NCBI GenBank assembly: GCA_905215675.1
Contig: CAJMRA010000089.1
Span: 1-8,494 of the forward strand
Direction of reading: 5' to 3'
DNA length: 8,494 nucleotides
Source of the DNA: an uncultured bacterium
GTDB taxonomy: Bacteria > Desulfobacterota > Desulfovibrionia > Desulfovibrionales > Desulfovibrionaceae
Made by a program: the position numbers and the translations under genes
Notes under the pieces: model-generated
Database searches by the model: none
What the model saw: the letters and a program-made list of their open reading frames with translations, nothing else
What the model was told of the DNA's origin: nothing
Shown: positions 5,639 through 8,494 of the stretch, piece by piece
Numbering within the stretch: the stretch's first letter is position 1
How the letters are laid out: each line of letters begins with the position of its first letter

Positions 5639-6028
5639 ATGGCCAGAGCCAAGAAAGTTGCCAAGAAAAAAGAAAAGAAGAACGTGCCTGTGGGCATCGC
5701 CCATATTCAGGCTTCGTTCAATAATACCATCATCACCTTTACCGACACGCGCGGCAACGCCGTCAGCTGGGCCTCTTCCGGCCAGAGCGGCTTCAAGGGT
5801 TCGCGCAAGTCTACGCCTTTTGCCGCGCAGGTGGCTGCCGAAACGGCGGCCCGCAAGGCGCAGGATAACGGTATGCGTACCGTGGGCGTCTATGTGAAGG
5901 GTCCCGGTTCCGGTCGCGAAGCCGCCATGCGCGCCATCGCCGCCATCGGTTTCCGTGTCGCGTTCATCCGCGACGTCACGCCCATTCCGCATAACGGCTG
6001 CCGCCCGCCCAAGCGCCGCCGCGTCTAA
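5639..6028 (+). CDS. rpsK: 30S ribosomal protein S11
   Basis: S11 lies on the platform of the small subunit near the mRNA exit and the E site. The 129-residue product has a lysine-rich N-terminal tail (1-14), then GIAHIQASFNNTIITFTD, GFKGSRKSTPFAAQ, KGPGSGREAAMRAI and the C-terminal signature DVTPIPHNGCRPPKRRRV. It includes the Asn-Gly pair (N119-G120) at the site where E. coli S11 carries an isoaspartyl residue. GAGGGA (5628-5633) precedes the ATG by 5 bases. The 37-base gap after rpsM contains CCGT (5611-5614) and ACGG (5621-5624), which can form a short hairpin just before the ribosome-binding site. Confidence 0.98.
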   Translation: MARAKKVAKKKEKKNVPVGIAHIQASFNNTIITFTDTRGNAVSWASSGQSGFKGSRKSTPFAAQVAAETAARKAQDNGMRTVGVYVKGPGSGREAAMRAIAAIGFRVAFIRDVTPIPHNGCRPPKRRRV

Positions 6029-6046
6029 CGCAAGAGGTTTATTGAC

Positions 6047-6673
6047 ATGGCCAAATATACTGATGCCAAATGCCGCATTTGCCGTCGCGAAGGCTGCAAG
6101 CTCTTCCTGAAGGGCGACCGCTGCTTCAGCGAAAAATGCGCTCAGGAACGTCGCCCCTACGCCCCCGGTCAGCACGGCCGCGCGCGCAAGAAAGTCAGCG
6201 AATATGCGGTGCAGCTGCGTGAAAAGCAGAAGACCCGCCGCACCTACGGCATTCTCGAACGCCAGTTCCGCGGCTACTTCGAGAAGGCCGAAATGCAGAA
6301 GGGCGTCACCGGTACCAACCTGCTGGTGATCCTTGAGCGCCGTCTCGACAACGTGGTGTACCGCCTGGGCTTTGCCAACTCGCGCAATCAGGCCCGTCAG
6401 CTGGTGCGTCACGGCATTTTCACCCTGAACGGACACAAGGTGACCATTCCTTCCCTGCAGGTGAAGGTGGGCGACACCATCGAAGTGCCCGAAAAGAACC
6501 GCAAGATCCCTGTGCTCGCCGAAGCGCAGGAAGTGATCGCCCGTCGCGGCTGCCCCGGTTGGCTCGAGTCCGACGGCGCCGCTTTCAAGGGTACGGTCAA
6601 GGCGTTGCCGCAGCGCGACGATATTCAGTTCCCGGTCAATGAACAGCTGATCGTCGAACTTTACTCCAAATAA
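6047..6673 (+). CDS. rpsD: 30S ribosomal protein S4 (zinc-binding form)
   Basis: S4 is a primary 16S rRNA-binding protein that starts assembly of the 5' domain and helps form the mRNA entry tunnel; in E. coli it also represses translation of the alpha operon. The 208-residue product has an N-terminal zinc module with C9, C12, C26 and C31 (KCRICRR ... CFSEKC), as in the cysteine-containing form seen in Thermus and Bacillus-type S4. The S4 RNA-binding domain follows at about 96-160 (ERRLDNVVYRLGFANSRNQA, then RQLVRHGIFTLNGHKV). It ends with the typical NEQLIVELYSK. AGAGG (6033-6037) is 9 bases from the ATG. Gene position between rpsK and rpoA is conserved. Confidence 0.98.
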   Translation: MAKYTDAKCRICRREGCKLFLKGDRCFSEKCAQERRPYAPGQHGRARKKVSEYAVQLREKQKTRRTYGILERQFRGYFEKAEMQKGVTGTNLLVILERRLDNVVYRLGFANSRNQARQLVRHGIFTLNGHKVTIPSLQVKVGDTIEVPEKNRKIPVLAEAQEVIARRGCPGWLESDGAAFKGTVKALPQRDDIQFPVNEQLIVELYSK

Positions 6674-6675
6674 GC

Positions 6676-6679
6676 GGGG
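6676..6679 (+). promoter_or_regulatory. Ribosome-binding site that decides the rpoA start
   Basis: GGGG (in GCGGGGTG) lies 5 bases before the ATG at 6685. The alternative in-frame GTG at 6679 overlaps this site itself, so it is unlikely to be used. Confidence 0.6.
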
Positions 6680-6684
6680 TGACC

Positions 6685-7728
6685 ATGCTTATCAAACAAG
6701 GCGAACGCCTTATCAACGCGCGGAACTGGTCCGAGCTCGTGAAGCCCGATCAGATCTCCCGCGAGGAAGAAACGGCCAGCAGCACGCACGGCAAGTTCGT
6801 GTGCGAGCCGTTGGAGCGGGGTTATGGCACCACGATCGGCAACGCCCTTCGTCGCGTGCTTTTGTCCTCCCTGCAAGGGGCGGCCTTTGTGTCGGTGAAG
6901 ATCACCGGCGTGCAGCATGAGTTCACCACCATTCACGGCGTGCTTGAAGATGTGACGGATGTCATTCTGAACATCAAGCAGGTGCGTCTTGCCATGGATA
7001 CGGACGAGCCCCAGCGGCTTGTTCTCCGCGCCGATGCCAAGGGTCCCGTGACCGCGGCCCAGATTCAGGGCAACCAGCACGTCGTCGTGCTGAATCCCGA
7101 ACAGTACATAGCCACCCTTACCGAGGACATCACCCTGGAGATGGAGTTCGAGGTTCGCATGGGCAAGGGCTATGTGCCTGCCGATATGCATGAGGGCCTT
7201 GCTGACGAAATCGGAGTCATCAAGCTGGACTCCAGCTTTTCGCCGGTGCGAAAAGTCGCCTACGCCGTCGAACAGGCGCGCGTGGGCCAAATGACCAACT
7301 ACGACCGCCTGATCCTCGAAGTCTGGACGGACGGTTCGGTGTCGCCCGAAGATGCCATCGCTTACAGCGCCAAGATCATCAAGGACCAGATCTCCGTGTT
7401 CATCAACTTCGATGAGCGCGTGTCCGGCGAGATGCGTCTCGGCAGCAGCGACAGCGGCGAGATCAACGAGCATCTGTTCAAGAGCATCGACGATCTCGAA
7501 TTGTCCGTACGCGCCACCAACTGCTTGCGCAGCGCCAATATCGCCACTGTGGGCGAGCTGGTGCAGCGGTCCGAAAACGACATGCTGAAGACCAAGAACT
7601 TCGGCCGCAAGTCCCTTGACGAAATCAAGGGCGTGCTGCTCGACATGGGCCTTGATTTCGGCATGAAGGTGGACGGCTTCGAGAAGAAATATCAGGAATG
7701 GAAAAGGAAGCAGCAAAATGAGGCATAG
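6685..7728 (+). CDS. rpoA: DNA-directed RNA polymerase subunit alpha
   Basis: Alpha dimerises to nucleate assembly of RNA polymerase and, through its C-terminal domain, contacts promoter UP elements and activators. The 347-residue product has the N-terminal assembly domain with EPLERGYGTTIGNALRRVLL (41-60) and SSLQGAA, the insert domain around 60-190, NYDRLILEVWTDGS (205-218), and the C-terminal DNA-binding domain at about 264-325 (SIDDLELSVRATNCLRSANI, then KTKNFGRKSLDEIKGVL). R276 corresponds to E. coli R265, the key UP-element contact, and N279 and C280 follow as in E. coli. The extension after it, rich in K, E and W, is modestly longer than usual. Its last 11 bases overlap rplQ, indicating translational coupling. 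Confidence 0.98.
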   Translation: MLIKQGERLINARNWSELVKPDQISREEETASSTHGKFVCEPLERGYGTTIGNALRRVLLSSLQGAAFVSVKITGVQHEFTTIHGVLEDVTDVILNIKQVRLAMDTDEPQRLVLRADAKGPVTAAQIQGNQHVVVLNPEQYIATLTEDITLEMEFEVRMGKGYVPADMHEGLADEIGVIKLDSSFSPVRKVAYAVEQARVGQMTNYDRLILEVWTDGSVSPEDAIAYSAKIIKDQISVFINFDERVSGEMRLGSSDSGEINEHLFKSIDDLELSVRATNCLRSANIATVGELVQRSENDMLKTKNFGRKSLDEIKGVLLDMGLDFGMKVDGFEKKYQEWKRKQQNEA

Positions 7729-8137
7729 CAATTCCGGCAGAAAACTCTCGCGCACGCCTTCGCATCGCAAGGCCCTGTTGCACAATCTTGCCAAGGCTCT
7801 GCTGCAGCACGGGCGCATTCGCACCACCGAAATGAAGGCCAAGGAATTGCGCGGCGTTGTGGAGCCCTTGATCTCCCTGGCCAAGCGCAATGATTTGCAT
7901 GCCCGTCGTCAGGCCTACCGCGTGCTCTGTGATCACGCGCTGGTGAAGCGCCTGTTCGACGAGATCGGCCCCCTGTTCGGCGGCGTGCCGGGCGGTTACA
8001 CCCGCATCATGAAGCTCGCCATGCCCCGCAAGGGCGACAATGCGCCTATGGCGATTATTGAACTCACGCATCAGCCCGAAGCCAAGGCTCCCGCAGCCGC
8101 GGCTCCGACGGAAGCTGCCGCCGAAAAGGCGGAATAG
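7718..8137 (+). CDS. rplQ: 50S ribosomal protein L17
   Basis: L17 is a large-subunit protein near the polypeptide exit tunnel. The 139-residue product shows the family core at 1-117: MRHSNSGRKLSRTPSHRKAL, then the motif IRTTEMKAKELRGVVEPLI at 35-53, and the C-terminal GGYTRIMKLAMPRKGDNAPMA. Residues 120-139 form an alanine- and glutamate-rich tail beyond the core, variable among bacteria. The start overlaps the end of rpoA, with AGGA (7705-7708) inside rpoA 9 bases upstream. It is the last gene of the cluster and is followed 16 bases later by a strong terminator. Confidence 0.98.
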   Translation: MRHSNSGRKLSRTPSHRKALLHNLAKALLQHGRIRTTEMKAKELRGVVEPLISLAKRNDLHARRQAYRVLCDHALVKRLFDEIGPLFGGVPGGYTRIMKLAMPRKGDNAPMAIIELTHQPEAKAPAAAAPTEAAAEKAE

Positions 8138-8153
8138 CCTTTTCAGATTGAAC

Positions 8154-8181
8154 GCAAAAGGGGCCTCAGGGCCCCTTTTGC
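8154..8181 (+). terminator. Intrinsic terminator of the ribosomal cluster
   Basis: GCAAAAGGGGCC (8154-8165) pairs perfectly with GGCCCCTTTTGC (8170-8181) around a TCAG loop. The GGGGCC/GGCCCC core followed by TTTT, mirrored by AAAA on the upstream arm, is a classic Rho-independent terminator and could also work on the opposite strand. It lies 16 bases after the rplQ stop. Confidence 0.88.
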
Positions 8182-8251
8182 CGTCTCGGGGGGAAAGGGT
8201 TTTCCGGGCAGGAGAGACGCATGCCTTGCGCGCATGCGGGGCTCATGCCCG

Positions 8252-8278
8252 CGAAGGCTCGTTCCCCCTTCGTTTTTT
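8252..8278 (+). terminator. Second terminator-like hairpin downstream of rplQ
   Basis: CGAAGG (8252-8257) pairs with CCTTCG (8267-8272) across a nine-base loop, and TTTTTT (8273-8278) follows directly. The shape is that of an intrinsic terminator on the + strand. It could catch read-through from the first terminator, or end a short RNA starting between 8182 and 8250, for which I see no clear promoter. Confidence 0.5.
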
Positions 8279-8405
8279 GGGGCGCTCCGGCGGCCCGGGG
8301 CGCGCCGGGCGCGTGTGTTTCGCCCGCGTCCCGTGAATTTTTATTTGCGTTACCCTGTGACGGACGTTTACAAAAGAGCGGGCGCGTAACCGCGTCCCGG
8401 CCGCT

Positions 8406-8494
8406 TTAGAGCAATTTCAGTTTGAAACGCTGCGCGTTCCAAACCATACGGCCTGTCGTTTCGCGGAAAAAACGCGGTTTTTCCGCTCACTTTT
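8406..8494. repeat. Candidate dispersed intergenic repeat with two hairpins
   Basis: The stretch starts TTAGAGCAATTTCAG (8406-8420), resembling the AGAGCAATT-type openings of intergenic repeats that I recall from other proteobacterial genomes. GTTTGAAACGC (8420-8430) pairs with GCGTTCCAAAC (8434-8444) with one mismatch and a three-base loop. GCGGAAAAA (8463-8471) pairs with TTTTTCCGC (8478-8486) around a six-base loop. With one copy visible, its repeated nature cannot be shown here, and the second hairpin may instead be a terminator of a gene beyond the window. Confidence 0.3.

Larger units (their letters stand above)
8138..8494. other. Non-coding downstream region rich in inverted repeats
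   Basis: No convincing gene is present in the 357 bases after rplQ. Besides the main terminator it holds CGTCTC (8182-8187) with GAGACG (8214-8219), a GCGGG-type hairpin at 8236-8252, a second terminator-like hairpin at 8252-8278, GC-rich palindromes CCGGCG/CGCCGG (8287-8308) and CGGGCG/CGCCCG (8306-8326), an AT-rich patch (8334-8380) and two hairpins near the right edge (8420-8444, 8463-8486). A weak promoter-like pair (TTGCGT 8345-8350, TTACAA 8368-8373, 17-base spacer) lies in the AT-rich patch. Confidence 0.5.

Noticed and set aside
6679..6684. GTG at 6679 as the rpoA start
   Set aside because: It overlaps the likely ribosome-binding site; the ATG at 6685 gives the expected MLIKQ N-terminus.
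6661..7890. A 409-codon open frame on the - strand opposite rpoA and part of rplQ
   Set aside because: Antisense shadow of rpoA with no family resemblance and no sensible ribosome-binding site context.
8221..8409. A 62-codon + strand frame after rplQ with AGGAG 6 bases before its ATG
   Set aside because: The ribosome-binding site is good, but the frame runs through a terminator-like hairpin and GC-rich palindromes, no promoter is evident, and the Ala-, Pro- and Arg-rich product is typical of random GC-rich sequence. It remains a weak possibility.

Overview
The window is an almost uninterrupted ribosomal-protein segment (the distal spc operon followed by the alpha operon), all on the + strand, from a GC-rich bacterium. 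Gene order is rpsH-rplF-rplR-rpsE-rpmD-rplO-secY-map-rpmJ-rpsM-rpsK-rpsD-rpoA-rplQ: fourteen complete genes, two of which (rpmD, rpmJ) are very short. secY is followed directly by map with no adk, rpmJ precedes rpsM with no infA between, S4 and L36 carry zinc-binding cysteines, and the protein sequences look deltaproteobacterial. I infer a member of the Desulfovibrionales; that placement is from memory of such sequences, not from a search.

Layout. Bases 1-59 are the last codons of an unrelated reading frame that resembles a Na+/H+ antiporter of the NhaC type and seems to stop early. Bases 60-243 hold a good sigma70-type promoter (149-177) and the leader of rpsH. Bases 244-2730 hold six tightly packed ribosomal genes (S8, L6, L18, S5, L30, L15) with gaps of 1 to 20 bases. 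A strong stem-loop (2739-2778) separates rplO from secY. secY and map (2807-4921) encode the protein-export channel and the enzyme that removes the initiator methionine. A 179-base gap (4922-5100) holds a small terminator-like hairpin, a promoter with a perfect TTGACA -35 box and a highly foldable leader. The alpha-operon part follows: L36, S13, S11, S4, RNA polymerase alpha and L17 (5101-8137), with rpoA and rplQ overlapping by 11 bases. A clear intrinsic terminator (8154-8181) ends the cluster. The last 313 bases hold no convincing gene but several inverted repeats, including a second terminator-like hairpin and a possible dispersed repeat.

The genes together supply ribosome components, the core transcription enzyme subunit, the Sec translocon and N-terminal methionine processing, so their shared transcription couples growth-related machinery. 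The proteins are conventional. I did not find a new multi-gene system. What merits attention is non-coding: the spc operon is broken immediately upstream of rpsH, where rplE-rpsN would normally lie and an antiporter-like fragment and a new promoter lie instead; and structured RNA candidates sit before secY, before rpmJ and after rplQ.
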